Shown one piece after another: positions 1 to 7,335 of a stretch of 64,000 nucleotides of DNA. Position 1 is the first letter of the stretch, and the number at the start of each line of letters is the position of its first letter. Source of the DNA: Halosegnis marinus (GTDB lineage Archaea; Halobacteriota; Halobacteria; Halobacteriales; Haloarculaceae); assembly GCF_029338355.1 (NCBI RefSeq), contig NZ_CP119802.1:1302001-1366000 (forward strand), in the 5' to 3' direction. Made by a program: the position numbers and the translations under genes. The notes under the pieces were generated by a model that was not told where the DNA came from, made no database searches, and saw only the letters and a list, made by a program, of their open reading frames with translations.

Positions 1-165
1 ATCTCCTTTATCGACGAGCACGACGAGGTGACCATCGCGGGCATCGGCGGCGCGAAGGGCCGCGCGATGGGCGACCTCTCGGCGGTCAACTACAAGGTCG
101 AGAAGGTGAACGGCGTCTCGATGAAGGAACTCGTCCGCGGGAACGCGGAGAAGCCGGTGCGATAA
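1..165 (+). CDS. rpsL: 30S ribosomal protein S12, C-terminal fragment
   Basis: The last 54 codons of ribosomal protein S12 (uS12) enter from the left edge in frame 1. S12 lies at the decoding centre of the small subunit. The fragment contains the conserved [11 protein letters not shown] segment and ends in the typical archaeal tail NAEKPVR. Its stop codon TAA shares a base with the ATG of rpsG (TAATG), so the two genes are translationally coupled members of the str operon. The N-terminal half, including the streptomycin-related loops, lies outside the window. Confidence 0.95.
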   Translation: MSFIDEHDEVTIAGIGGAKGRAMGDLSAVNYKVEKVNGVSMKELVRGNAEKPVR

Positions 166-779
166 TGTCCGAGGAAGAAGCCCCGGAGCCGGAAGCCCCG
201 GCCTCCACCGACGACGAGCGCGTCTCCGCCCAGCTGTTCGGCGTCTGGGACGTCGACGACATCGAGTACCGCGACCCCTCCACCCGCCGGTACATCACCG
301 TCACGCCCATCGCCCACACGCAGGGCCGGCACGCCAACAAGCAGTTCAAGAAGTCGGAGCTCTCCATCGTCGAGCGGCTCATCAACCGTCTGATGCAGAC
401 GGAGGAGAACACCGGCAAGAAGCAGCAGGCGACGCGCATCGTCCGCGACGCCTTCGACATCGTCCACGAGCGCACCGAGGAGAACCCGGTGCAGGTGCTC
501 GTGCGCGCGGTCGAGAACTCCGGCCCGCGCGAGGAGACCGTCCGCCTGAAGTACGGCGGCATCTCCGTCCCGAAGGCCGTCGACGTGGCCCCGCAGCGCC
601 GCGTCGACCAGGCGCTGAAGTTCATCGCGGAGGGCGTACAGGGCTCGTCGTTCAAGACGACCACCCCCGCCGCCGAGGCGCTGGCCTCCCAGCTCGTCGG
701 CGCGGCCAACTACGACGTCCAGACGTACGCGGTGAACCAGAAGGAGGAGAAGGAACGCGTCGCGGCCGCCGCCCGCTAA
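165..779 (+). CDS. rpsG: 30S ribosomal protein S7
   Basis: S7 (uS7) nucleates assembly of the head of the small ribosomal subunit and contacts the mRNA exit path. The 204-residue product has an acidic N-terminal extension of about 25 residues, usual in haloarchaea, then the S7 fold with the segment KKQQATRIVRDAFDIV and the conserved VAPQRRVDQALK near residues 145-157. The start is fixed by the overlap with the rpsL stop. In haloarchaea I know, a translation elongation factor 2 gene follows closely; here it does not, so the order changes just downstream. Confidence 0.97.
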   Translation: MSEEEAPEPEAPASTDDERVSAQLFGVWDVDDIEYRDPSTRRYITVTPIAHTQGRHANKQFKKSELSIVERLINRLMQTEENTGKKQQATRIVRDAFDIVHERTEENPVQVLVRAVENSGPREETVRLKYGGISVPKAVDVAPQRRVDQALKFIAEGVQGSSFKTTTPAAEALASQLVGAANYDVQTYAVNQKEEKERVAAAAR

Positions 780-880
780 GCCGTCCCGTCTGCGGTTTCT
801 CCCGCTTTCCCCGCCCGGAAGCGACGCGTCCCGTCGCCGCCGGCCGTACAGTGAAGTAGGCAGACCCCCTGTCTCCGTCC

Positions 881-1153
881 GTGAACACGGGCGACCTCGC
901 CGACCGGCTCGAACGGTTCGGCGGGAGCGAGGCGGAGCGGCGGGCGGTCGCGCGGAGCGTCGGCGACATGGCCGACGAGGGCGTGTTCGCGCGCGACGCG
1001 GGGTACGACCTCACGGCCGACGTCGTCCTCGGCGAGCTCGCGGACGCGCCCGACGGCGGCCCCGCGGACCGCTGGAACTGGTGGCTCGGCGCGCTGGAGG
1101 TCAGCCACGGCGACTACGCCCGCTTCCAGGTGCGTCGGTGGGCCGAGCGGTGA
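881..1153 (+). CDS. conserved haloarchaeal-type hypothetical protein
   Basis: A 90-residue protein starting at GTG (881), acidic at the N-terminus and Trp-rich at the C-terminus (DRWNWWLGAL and QVRRWAER). No membrane segment, signal peptide or metal-binding motif is visible. It sits 101 bases after rpsG and 46 bases before the beta-CASP nuclease gene on the same strand. I do not recognise the family and offer no function. The reading frame is favoured over alternatives by its haloarchaeal amino-acid composition and clean intergenic borders. Confidence 0.7.
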   Translation: MNTGDLADRLERFGGSEAERRAVARSVGDMADEGVFARDAGYDLTADVVLGELADAPDGGPADRWNWWLGALEVSHGDYARFQVRRWAER

Positions 1154-1199
1154 CGCGCCGGACCGACGGGCCTTCACGGCTCCGTCCCCTTCTCGACGC

Positions 1200-2429
1200 A
1201 TGAAACTCGACTTCCTCGGCGGCGCGGGGGAGGTCGGCCGCAGCGCCGTCCTCGTGGACGACGCGCTGCTGCTCGACTACGGCGCGAAGCCGACGGAGCC
1301 GCCGGGGTGGCCGCTCGACTGCGACCCCGAGGCGGTCGTCGTCTCGCACGGCCACCTCGACCACGCCGGCGGAGTGCCCGCGCTCCTGTCGGGGACGGAC
1401 CGGCCGCCGGTCCACTGGACCCCGCCGACCCACGAGTTCGCCGCCCTGCTCGCGCGCGACACGCTGAAGCTCCACGGCAACACCCCGCGGTGTCCCTTCG
1501 CCGAACCCGACGTCCACCGGCTGGGCGAGGCCTCGGTCGAACACGGCTACGGCGAGCCGTTCGAGGCCGCGGGCTACGAGGTGACGCTGTACGACGCCGG
1601 CCACATCCCCGGGAGCGCCCACGTCCTCGTGGACGACGGCGACACCCGCCTCCTGTACACCGGCGACTTCCACACCGACGACCAGCGGCTCGTCCCCGCC
1701 TCCACGGCCCGGCCCGAGGCGGATGTCGTGATATGCGAGTCCACGTACTCCGACGTCTCGCACGACCCCCGCGCCCGCGTCGAGGAGCGGTTCGCCGAGG
1801 CGGTCCGCGAGACGGTCGTCCGCGGCGGCACCGTCGTCGTCCCCGCCTTCGCCATCGGCCGGACGCAGGAGGTACTCATGGTCTGTGACGCCCACGGCCT
1901 CGACCCCTACGTCGACGGGATGGGCGTCGAGGTGCTGGACACGCTCGTGCGCCACCCCGACTACGTCCGCGATCACGACGCGCTCCGCGGCGCGCGCAAG
2001 AACGCGCGGACGGTCACGGGTCGCGACGGCCAGCGGAAACGCATCGCGGCCGAGAACACCGTCGTCGTCACCACGAGCGGCATGTTGAACGGCGGCCCGG
2101 CGATGACCTACGTCCCCGAGGTGGCCGGCTCCCCCGCGAACCTCGTCGCCTTCTCCGGCTACCAGGTCGCGGGGACGCCCGGCCGCGAACTGCTGGAGAC
2201 GGGCAGCGCCGACATCGACGGCCGACGGCTCCGTGTCGCCGCCCGCCGCGACTCGTTCGACTTCTCGGCACACGCCGACCGCGAGGGCCTGTTCTCCTTC
2301 CTGTCGAGCTACGGGGACGCGACGGTGCTCGTCAACCACGGCGACCGCTGCGGCGCGTTCGCCGACGAACTCCGGGCGGACGGCTACGACGCGAGCGCGC
2401 CCGACCTGGGCGCGACCGTCGAGGTCTAG
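1200..2429 (+). CDS. beta-CASP metallo-beta-lactamase-fold nuclease
   Basis: A 409-residue metallo-beta-lactamase fold protein of the beta-CASP branch, whose members are zinc-dependent RNA nucleases (CPSF73/RNase J/Int11 relatives). The signature SHGHLDHAGG lies near residue 50, followed by LLYTGDFHTD (about 150), a CESTYSD segment (about 180), the motif GTVVVPAFAIGR, and the C-terminal FSAHADREGLFSFL. There is no N-terminal KH domain, so this is the short form and not the archaeal CPSF termination factor. RNA processing or decay in the cytoplasm is the expected role; the substrate is unknown. The 3' end overlaps by four bases with the convergent tube-like gene. Confidence 0.88.
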   Translation: MKLDFLGGAGEVGRSAVLVDDALLLDYGAKPTEPPGWPLDCDPEAVVVSHGHLDHAGGVPALLSGTDRPPVHWTPPTHEFAALLARDTLKLHGNTPRCPFAEPDVHRLGEASVEHGYGEPFEAAGYEVTLYDAGHIPGSAHVLVDDGDTRLLYTGDFHTDDQRLVPASTARPEADVVICESTYSDVSHDPRARVEERFAEAVRETVVRGGTVVVPAFAIGRTQEVLMVCDAHGLDPYVDGMGVEVLDTLVRHPDYVRDHDALRGARKNARTVTGRDGQRKRIAAENTVVVTTSGMLNGGPAMTYVPEVAGSPANLVAFSGYQVAGTPGRELLETGSADIDGRRLRVAARRDSFDFSAHADREGLFSFLSSYGDATVLVNHGDRCGAFADELRADGYDASAPDLGATVEV

Positions 2430-2878
2430 GCGCGCTTCACTCCGTCGTGGGCGAGTTCGAGCGACTCGACGGCCACGGTCGAGCGGTCGGTCCGGAGGTG
2501 CGGGCCGACCCACCGCTCCGGGACCGCGTTCTCGCATTTCCACCGCGCGACCGCCTCGCCGTCGGCGTCGAGCAGGGAGACGAGGACCGTGCGCGCGCCG
2601 ACGCTCCCGTCGATGTAGCCGTCGAACCACGCCCGGAGCGTCCCGTCGCTGTCCGCCGCCCGCACGAGCACGAGGGTCGGCGAGACGGGAACGAGGCGGT
2701 TCACCGTCCCGTCGCCGACGAGCGACGCCACCCAGTCGGGCACGAGGTCGGCGAGCGGCACGTCGCGCCGCTCGGCGGTCGCCTCCAACCCCCGGACCTC
2801 CGAGAAGCCGGTGGGTTCCAGCCCCGCCGCCTCCACGGTGAAGCGGTCGGCCGTCGGCGGGTCGGCCGGCCGGGCCAT
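2426..2878 (-). CDS. gp19-fold contractile tail tube-like protein (short)
   Basis: A 150-residue protein of the phage T4 gp19 / 'conserved hypothetical phage tail region protein' family. This fold forms the inner tube of contractile tails and of extracellular contractile injection systems. Diagnostic features are an early GLEPTGFSEVRGLEA motif (about residues 20-35), a central SLLDADGEAVARW strand pair and the C-terminal VAVESLELAHDGV, which matches the family ending VAIETLELAHEG. The ATG at 2878 overlaps the TGA of the upstream tube-like gene, so the two are cotranslated. The central part is shorter and more divergent than in its neighbour. No sheath, baseplate, spike or AAA ATPase gene is present in the window. 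The family call is firm; assembly into a tube is inference. Confidence 0.82.
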   Translation of the reverse strand: MARPADPPTADRFTVEAAGLEPTGFSEVRGLEATAERRDVPLADLVPDWVASLVGDGTVNRLVPVSPTLVLVRAADSDGTLRAWFDGYIDGSVGARTVLVSLLDADGEAVARWKCENAVPERWVGPHLRTDRSTVAVESLELAHDGVKRA

Positions 2879-3573
2879 CACTCCACCCCGGTCCGCTCGA
2901 TGCCCTCGTGGACGAGTTCGAGCGTCTCTACCGCCACGTCGCCGTCGCGGGCGTCGAGGTCCGGCGCGACGTAGCGCGCGGGCCACGCCGCCCGTAGCTC
3001 CCACCGCGGCCCGGGGTTGCCCGCCTCGTCGAGCAGTATCACCTCGACGTCGCGGCGCGCCTCGTTCATTCGACCCTGCTCGACCAGCCGGCGCCAGCCG
3101 GCAAGCGCCGCCGCGTCGCCGACGCCCCGCTCCAGCAGGACCGGCTCGTACGTCGTCGTGCCGGGGACGAGCCGGTAGTCGAGCGGCTCGTTCCCCTCGC
3201 GGTAGCGCAGGGGCTCGGTCCCGGAGCCGCCCACCCGACAGGCGCTGAAGCCCGCCTCGGGGAAGCCGTCTATCCCCAGCAGGAACCGGACGTTCGGGTA
3301 CGGTCGCGTCCGGGGCGGGCGCTCCTCGTCGCGCGTGTCGTCGTTCTCGGGCGGCGCGTCGTCGTCTTTCGTCGTCTCCTCCGCGTTTCCGTCGGTCGGC
3401 TCGGACCCCTCCTCGACCGGATCGGGGTCGTCGCCGACCGACTCCCGGTCGCCCCCCTTCTTCCCGTCGAACGGCCCGTCGGGCCGCCGCGGGTGCCGGT
3501 TCGGTTCTTCGGGCTCGTCGGGGCCCTTCTTCGGTCGTCGCCCGCTCACGCCGTCCACCCCCGCTCGTCCCAC
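2878..3573 (-). CDS. gp19-fold contractile tail tube-like protein with acidic N-terminal linker
   Basis: A 231-residue protein in two parts. Residues 1-90 are a low-complexity, highly charged linker rich in Asp, Glu, Pro and Lys. Residues 92-231 are a gp19/tail-tube domain with the full family pattern: PYPNVRFLLGIDG, AGFSACRVGG, YREGNEPLDYR, the loop LLERG, then LLDEAGNPGPRW, and the ending VAVETLELVHEGIER. The start shown is GTG at 3573; in-frame GTG codons at 3558 and 3549 are equally possible and would only shorten the linker. It overlaps the next gene by ATGA. The long acidic extension is unusual for a tube subunit and could keep it soluble in high salt or act as a docking arm. That is inference. 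Confidence 0.83.
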   Translation of the reverse strand: MGRAGVDGVSGRRPKKGPDEPEEPNRHPRRPDGPFDGKKGGDRESVGDDPDPVEEGSEPTDGNAEETTKDDDAPPENDDTRDEERPPRTRPYPNVRFLLGIDGFPEAGFSACRVGGSGTEPLRYREGNEPLDYRLVPGTTTYEPVLLERGVGDAAALAGWRRLVEQGRMNEARRDVEVILLDEAGNPGPRWELRAAWPARYVAPDLDARDGDVAVETLELVHEGIERTGVE

Positions 3574-3660
3574 ATGGTCGAGCGACAGACGCCGAGCGCG
3601 GTATTGAGTGTTTCCGCGGTCGAGCGTAACCCGGATAGCCGTCCGTCGCCTACGCCCGGT

Positions 3661-4227
3661 ATGGTTCCCGAGCCGCCGGCGACCGTCCTCGTCGACCTCG
3701 ACGGGACGGTCTGTGCCCAGCTACCGCGCGCCTGCGAGTACCTCGACGCGGAGTACGGCGTCTCGGTCGCGCCCGCGGACGTCGACGCGTGGTCGTGGCG
3801 CGTCCCCGGCCACGACGCGCACGCCCACATCGGCGAGGTCATCGTCGAACTGATGGAGGAACGCCCGGAGTGGTTCCTCGGCGGCCTCGACCCGCTCCCC
3901 GGCGTCGCCGAGGGAATGGCCGCGCTCTCGGACGCGGGCTACGAGGTCCACATCGCCACCCACCGGATTCCCGAGACGCACGACGTGTCGAAGGCCTGGC
4001 TCGCCGACCACGGCGTCGAGTACGACCGGTTCGTCCACGACGTGCCCGCGAACAAGGGCCACCTCGACGGCGACGCCCTGCTCGACGACTACCACGGCAA
4101 CGTCGCGGACGCGCTCGCCGCCGGGAAGGCGGGCGTCCTCGTCCGCCAGCCCTACTCCGACCCGGCGGCCTGTGCCGGCGCCCACGTCGTGGACGGGTGG
4201 GACGACGTGACCGACCTGTTCTGCTAG
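3661..4227 (+). CDS. HAD-superfamily 5'(3')-nucleotidase-like hydrolase
   Basis: A 188-residue HAD hydrolase resembling cytosolic 5'(3')-deoxyribonucleotidases of the NT5C group. The nucleophile motif DLDGTVC is at residues 11-17, motif II is IATHR (about 100), and the acidic motif IV is DALLDDYHGN (about 138). The small cap lies between residues 20 and 80. I chose ATG 3661 because the frame upstream (back to 3493) overlaps the divergent tube-like gene and has non-protein-like composition. Such enzymes dephosphorylate nucleoside monophosphates; the exact substrate cannot be read from the sequence. The 3' end overlaps the next, convergent gene by four bases. Confidence 0.8.
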   Translation: MVPEPPATVLVDLDGTVCAQLPRACEYLDAEYGVSVAPADVDAWSWRVPGHDAHAHIGEVIVELMEERPEWFLGGLDPLPGVAEGMAALSDAGYEVHIATHRIPETHDVSKAWLADHGVEYDRFVHDVPANKGHLDGDALLDDYHGNVADALAAGKAGVLVRQPYSDPAACAGAHVVDGWDDVTDLFC

Positions 4228-4505
4228 TCGCGCGCCGCCTCGACGCTCTCGGCCTCCTCCTCCAGCGCCGCGGCCAGTTCGCGCGCCTGGTCGGGCGTCA
4301 GCCGGAGGCGGTCGGCGTGGGCGGGCAGCGTGTCGAGCGAGGTGTTGTCGAGTTCCATCGCGAACTCGACGTGCGTGGGACTGTTTCGCGGCGAGGTGAC
4401 GTTCACCGTCGCGAGCGCCTCCTCGTCGAAGCCGTGGCCCTCGGCCTCGGCGTCCACGAGGTCGAGCGTCGTGTACGCGTTCACGCGCATGATGCGGTCT
4501 GCCAT
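4224..4505 (-). CDS. small conserved haloarchaeal protein (DUF6360-like)
   Basis: A 93-residue soluble acidic protein beginning MADRIMRVNAYTTLDLVDAE, with a beta-rich first half and a C-terminal helix RLTPDQARELAAALEEEAE. From memory it resembles a haloarchaeal family of unknown function annotated as DUF6360; no enzymatic motif is visible. It is convergent with the HAD gene and 94 bases beyond the start of the NifU-like gene on the same strand, so these two could be cotranscribed. Function unknown. Confidence 0.75.
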   Translation of the reverse strand: MADRIMRVNAYTTLDLVDAEAEGHGFDEEALATVNVTSPRNSPTHVEFAMELDNTSLDTLPAHADRLRLTPDQARELAAALEEEAESVEAARD

Positions 4506-4598
4506 GTCCGTGCCACGGCGCCGCCGGGCCTAAGGGTGGCGACGGGCGCGGCTACTCGGGGTGAAAAACGGGCGATGAAAGGGGGAATCCGCCGCGGC

Positions 4599-4964
4599 TC
4601 AGAAGGGGGCCTGCGGCCCCTCGTCGTCCTCGCTGCCGCCGGAGGTCTCGCCGGGGAACGACGGCGAGACGTTGCCGCCGCCCATCCCGTCGCCGCCGCC
4701 GGCGGCCATGCCGGTGTCGGCGTGGACCGTCGTGATCTCGGGTATCTCCTTCGTCATGCGGGACTTGATGGCCTGGATGGTCATCGGGGAGATGCCACAG
4801 CCCGAACACGCGCCCCCGAGCTGGATGGTGACCGAGCCCGCCTCGCGGTCGAGGTCCTGGATGGCCGCGCTGCCGCCGTGCATCTGGATCTGCGGGAAGT
4901 TGCGCCGCAGGAAGTTCGAGATGCGGTCGCGCAGGTCGTCGCCGTCAGCGGATTCCGTGCTCAT
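4599..4964 (-). CDS. NifU C-terminal-domain Fe-S carrier protein
   Basis: A 121-residue protein made of a single NifU C-terminal (Nfu) domain, residues about 8-85, followed by a Gly/Ser/Asp-rich tail. The cluster-binding motif CSGCGISPMT carries the CxxC pair that holds a [4Fe-4S] cluster between two subunits, preceded by the usual MHGGSAAIQDLD segment. Nfu proteins deliver Fe-S clusters to client enzymes in the cytoplasm. The window contains several candidate clients, such as the Fe-S oxidoreductase at 26-28 kb. The 35-residue tail has no recognisable motif and is probably disordered. Confidence 0.9.
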   Translation of the reverse strand: MSTESADGDDLRDRISNFLRRNFPQIQMHGGSAAIQDLDREAGSVTIQLGGACSGCGISPMTIQAIKSRMTKEIPEITTVHADTGMAAGGGDGMGGGNVSPSFPGETSGGSEDDEGPQAPF

Positions 4965-5032
4965 GAACGCGCGTACGTGACGGCGACGCTTAGGCCTTGT
5001 CCCTCCGTGCGCGCTGCTATCGACCGCGTGCG

Positions 5033-5353
5033 CTACTGTACGTCGAAGACCCGGCGGAGTTCGGCCCTGATGGCCTCGGTGTACGCCGAGAGCACCGCGT
5101 CGAGCGTCTCCTCCTCGACGACGACGACCCCGTCCAGCCGCTCGTGGGGGTTCGGCGGCAGCTCGACCCGGAACTCGCCGTCGCCCTCGTAGAACGGCTC
5201 CGACTCGTTGAGCACGGCCTGGTCGATGCCGTGGATCAGCGTCGAGTCGTACTCCTCGTTCATCCGCGAGAAGGCGTTCTTGTACGCCTGCTGGAGCTTC
5301 GGGAAGTACTCGACGTACTTCTCCGCCTCGAAGGTCTCCGGGTCGAGCGTCAT
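5033..5353 (-). CDS. small conserved haloarchaeal protein (DUF5783-like)
   Basis: A 106-residue acidic protein starting at ATG 5353 (MTLDPETFEAEKYVEYFPKL). It has helical segments containing LQQAYKNAFSRMNEEYDS, then IDQAVLNESEPFYEG, and a C-terminal ELRRVFDV. From memory this is the haloarchaeal family listed as DUF5783; its function is not known. The frame continues 45 codons upstream, but that part is low-complexity and spans a GC-rich inverted repeat, so the inner ATG is preferred. It lies 145 bases downstream of the RecJ-like gene on the same strand. Confidence 0.8.
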   Translation of the reverse strand: MTLDPETFEAEKYVEYFPKLQQAYKNAFSRMNEEYDSTLIHGIDQAVLNESEPFYEGDGEFRVELPPNPHERLDGVVVVEEETLDAVLSAYTEAIRAELRRVFDVQ

Positions 5354-5419
5354 ACCCGCCAGTCGGCGGGTGCCGGCAAAAACGGGGCGATTCGGCCCAC
5401 GTCCGGGGACCGCGCTTCC

Positions 5420-5437
5420 CGAGGGCGAACCCCCTCG
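5420..5437. repeat. short inverted repeat, possible terminator or spacer hairpin
   Basis: CGAGGG, six bases, CCCTCG. It lies in the gap between the RecJ-like stop (5499) and the DUF5783-like start (5353), both on the minus strand. It could form a small hairpin at the 3' end of the upstream transcript. There is no adjacent U-tract, so a terminator role is weak. Confidence 0.35.
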
Positions 5438-5498
5438 CTTCGGGTCCGCTCGCCCCGCCCGCGTGCGGTTGTGCGTCGCCGCGACCACTTCCGCCCCG

Positions 5499-6920
5499 CT
5501 ATCCCAGCTGCTCGCCGACGATGCGGTTCGCGTGTTCGACGAACTCGGCTTCCGTGCCGGCCGGGATGGTCGCCCCCGCGGCCACGTCGTGACCGCCCCC
5601 GCCGCCGCCGACGGCCGCGGACGCCTCCCCCATCACCGCCGAGAGGTCGAGCCCCTTCCGGACGAGCGCGCCCGTCCCGCGCGAGGACACCTTCGTCTCC
5701 TCGGCGCTCTCCTCGGCGAAGGCGATGACGGGCTTCGAGCGGTCCACGCCGCTGGTGCCCATCGACATCCCGGCGACGATGCCGACGATGGTCTCGCGTA
5801 TCTCGTCGCCCGCGTCGAACCACTGGACGTTGCCCGCGTCCGTGACGCCCTCGCGCTTCACCCAGTTCAGCCCCTCGGAGAGGTTCCGGCGGTGGGTGCG
5901 CAGCAGTTTCCGCGCGGTCTCCAGCGCGCCGGTCCGGTCGCCGAGACACACTGCGAGCCCCACGTCCGCGCGGTCGTAGCGGGCCGTCGCGTTCAGGAGC
6001 GTGGAGAACTCCGAGGCGTCGCGCAGTTCCGTCCCCTCGGGTTCGTGTGCCAGCGTGTACGTCGTCCCGACGAGCCGTTCTATCTTGTCGGCGGGGACGC
6101 CCCGCTTGACGGCGTGGCGCACCAGCGCGCTCGCCACCGCCTGTCGCTCCCCGTCGGTCAGGTCCACCCATCGCTTCCACTCCGTCTCGTCGCCCCGGCA
6201 GTCCACGTCGAGGCCGTCGAGGAAGTCCACGGCGCCCGAATAGGAGTTCGAGATGCCGGGGACGTAGGTGTCGGTCGCGTACTCCAGCAGCTTCGGGAGC
6301 GGCCGGGTCTGTTTCCCGTAGACGGCGAGGTCCTTCGCCTCCGCGAGCGCGCCGGACTCGACGCCCTCCGCGACGAGCGCGGCGTTCGCGCCCGTCAGTT
6401 CCCCGTCGGAGTCCTGCATGTCGCCCACCGCGCCCACGACGGCCGTGGCCGCGAGGTCGCGGTTGTCCGTCCCCGCCCCTTCGAGCGCCCGCGCGAGGAC
6501 GTACGCCGCGCCCGCGCCCGACAGTTCCCGCGCGCCGTTGATGCCGAACAGCAGGGGGTTCAGGTGGAACTCCGTGTCGGCGTCCTCGGCCGGCCGGTGG
6601 TGGTCCGCGATTACGGGGACGAAGTCGCCCCGCTCCTCGTGGACGGCGATGTCGTCCAACTGGCCGGAGCCGAAGTCGGTGAACAGCACGGTGTCGTAGT
6701 CGGTCGCCGCGAGGCTCGCTATCGCCTCCGCGTCCAGCTGTTTGAAGAACACCTGCTCGTGGGCGATGCCGGCGCGTTCGAGCGCCGTGTCCGCGACCGC
6801 CGCGCTCGTCAGCCCGTCGGCGTCGATGTGGGAGGCGACCAGCACGCGGCCGGCCGCCCGCAGGCGCTCGGCGCAGGCCGCGGCGCGGTCGGCCATCTCG
6901 GGGACCGGAGCCGTACTCAT
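5499..6920 (-). CDS. DHH/DHHA1 phosphoesterase, RecJ-like nuclease
   Basis: A 473-residue DHH-superfamily protein. The N-terminal DHH domain shows SHIDADGLTSA (about residue 30), FTDFGSGQ (about 81) and the name-giving IADHHRP (about 103), the residues that bind two metal ions. The C-terminal DHHA1 domain ends in a Gly-rich GGGGGGHDVAAGATI (about 437-451) that binds the substrate phosphate. Archaeal relatives are RecJ-like single-strand nucleases, some associated with the replicative helicase and others acting on RNA. Which class this belongs to cannot be decided by eye. It is preceded by a clear TATA-like box and a divergent gene. In-frame ATG at codon 9 is an alternative start. Confidence 0.85.
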   Translation of the reverse strand: MSTAPVPEMADRAAACAERLRAAGRVLVASHIDADGLTSAAVADTALERAGIAHEQVFFKQLDAEAIASLAATDYDTVLFTDFGSGQLDDIAVHEERGDFVPVIADHHRPAEDADTEFHLNPLLFGINGARELSGAGAAYVLARALEGAGTDNRDLAATAVVGAVGDMQDSDGELTGANAALVAEGVESGALAEAKDLAVYGKQTRPLPKLLEYATDTYVPGISNSYSGAVDFLDGLDVDCRGDETEWKRWVDLTDGERQAVASALVRHAVKRGVPADKIERLVGTTYTLAHEPEGTELRDASEFSTLLNATARYDRADVGLAVCLGDRTGALETARKLLRTHRRNLSEGLNWVKREGVTDAGNVQWFDAGDEIRETIVGIVAGMSMGTSGVDRSKPVIAFAEESAEETKVSSRGTGALVRKGLDLSAVMGEASAAVGGGGGGHDVAAGATIPAGTEAEFVEHANRIVGEQLG

Positions 6921-6944
6921 CGTGTGGGGGTTGGCCGTTTCCGG

Positions 6945-6952
6945 GTTTAAAC
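6945..6952 (-). promoter_or_regulatory. TATA-like box of the RecJ-like gene
   Basis: The palindromic A/T box GTTTAAAC is centred about 28 bases upstream of the RecJ-like ATG at 6920. That is the spacing expected for a leaderless haloarchaeal transcript. It is the only A/T-rich stretch in the 94-base divergent region. Confidence 0.6.
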
Positions 6953-6971
6953 CTCCGCCCCGACCCGCCGA

Positions 6972-6985
6972 CCTGACGCGTCAGG
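6972..6985. promoter_or_regulatory. perfect 14-bp palindrome in divergent intergenic region
   Basis: CCTGACGCGTCAGG lies 51 bases upstream of the RecJ-like start and 29 bases upstream of the small gene starting at 7015. Its position between two divergent starts suggests an operator for a dimeric regulator. No known haloarchaeal site is matched from memory. Confidence 0.4.
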
Positions 6986-7014
6986 ACTACGGTCCCCGCC
7001 CTCCCAGCGACGCT

Positions 7015-7278
7015 ATGAGCGAAACGCGCTGTTGGCTCGTCGAGCGGACGTACAACGACCGGGACCTCGTGACGCTCGTGTACGCGACGCCGGACGGCGA
7101 ACGCGCGGTGACGAAGGAGGTGCCGATGACCGCCATCGCCAACGGGAGCGTCTCGGTGACGGCGGCGAAGGAACACGACCCGGACGACCTCGAACCCGTC
7201 GAGGAGGGGACGGTCGAGCGCTACCGCGAGGAGGCCGCCCGCGTCGCGACCGACCACGACCCGGACGACGAGATTTAA
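7015..7278 (+). CDS. small hypothetical protein
   Basis: An 87-residue acidic protein starting MSETRCWLVERTYNDRDLV, beta-rich in its first 50 residues (LVTLVYATPDGERAVTKEV) with a charged helical tail (EGTVERYREEAARVATD). The ATG at 7015 is chosen because the upstream part of the same frame lies antisense to the RecJ-like gene. No motif, membrane segment or signal peptide is seen. It is divergent from the RecJ-like gene and 57 bases before the ABC ATPase gene. Function unknown. Confidence 0.7.
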   Translation: MSETRCWLVERTYNDRDLVTLVYATPDGERAVTKEVPMTAIANGSVSVTAAKEHDPDDLEPVEEGTVERYREEAARVATDHDPDDEI

Positions 7279-7302
7279 CGCCTCCGGCCGTCCGCGGACG
7301 TG

Positions 7303-7312
7303 AAACCCTTTA
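7303..7312 (+). promoter_or_regulatory. TATA-like box of the ABC exporter operon
   Basis: AAACCCTTTA lies 24-33 bases upstream of the ATG at 7336, correct spacing for leaderless transcription of the ATPase-permease pair. Confidence 0.5.
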
Positions 7313-7335
7313 GGTCGGCGGGCGGAAGCGCCGCC

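Noticed and set aside
2426-3573. Prophage or complete injection-system locus
   Set aside because: I looked for sheath, baseplate, spike, LysM, AAA+ ATPase, portal, terminase and integrase in the window and found none, so only the tube-like pair is claimed.
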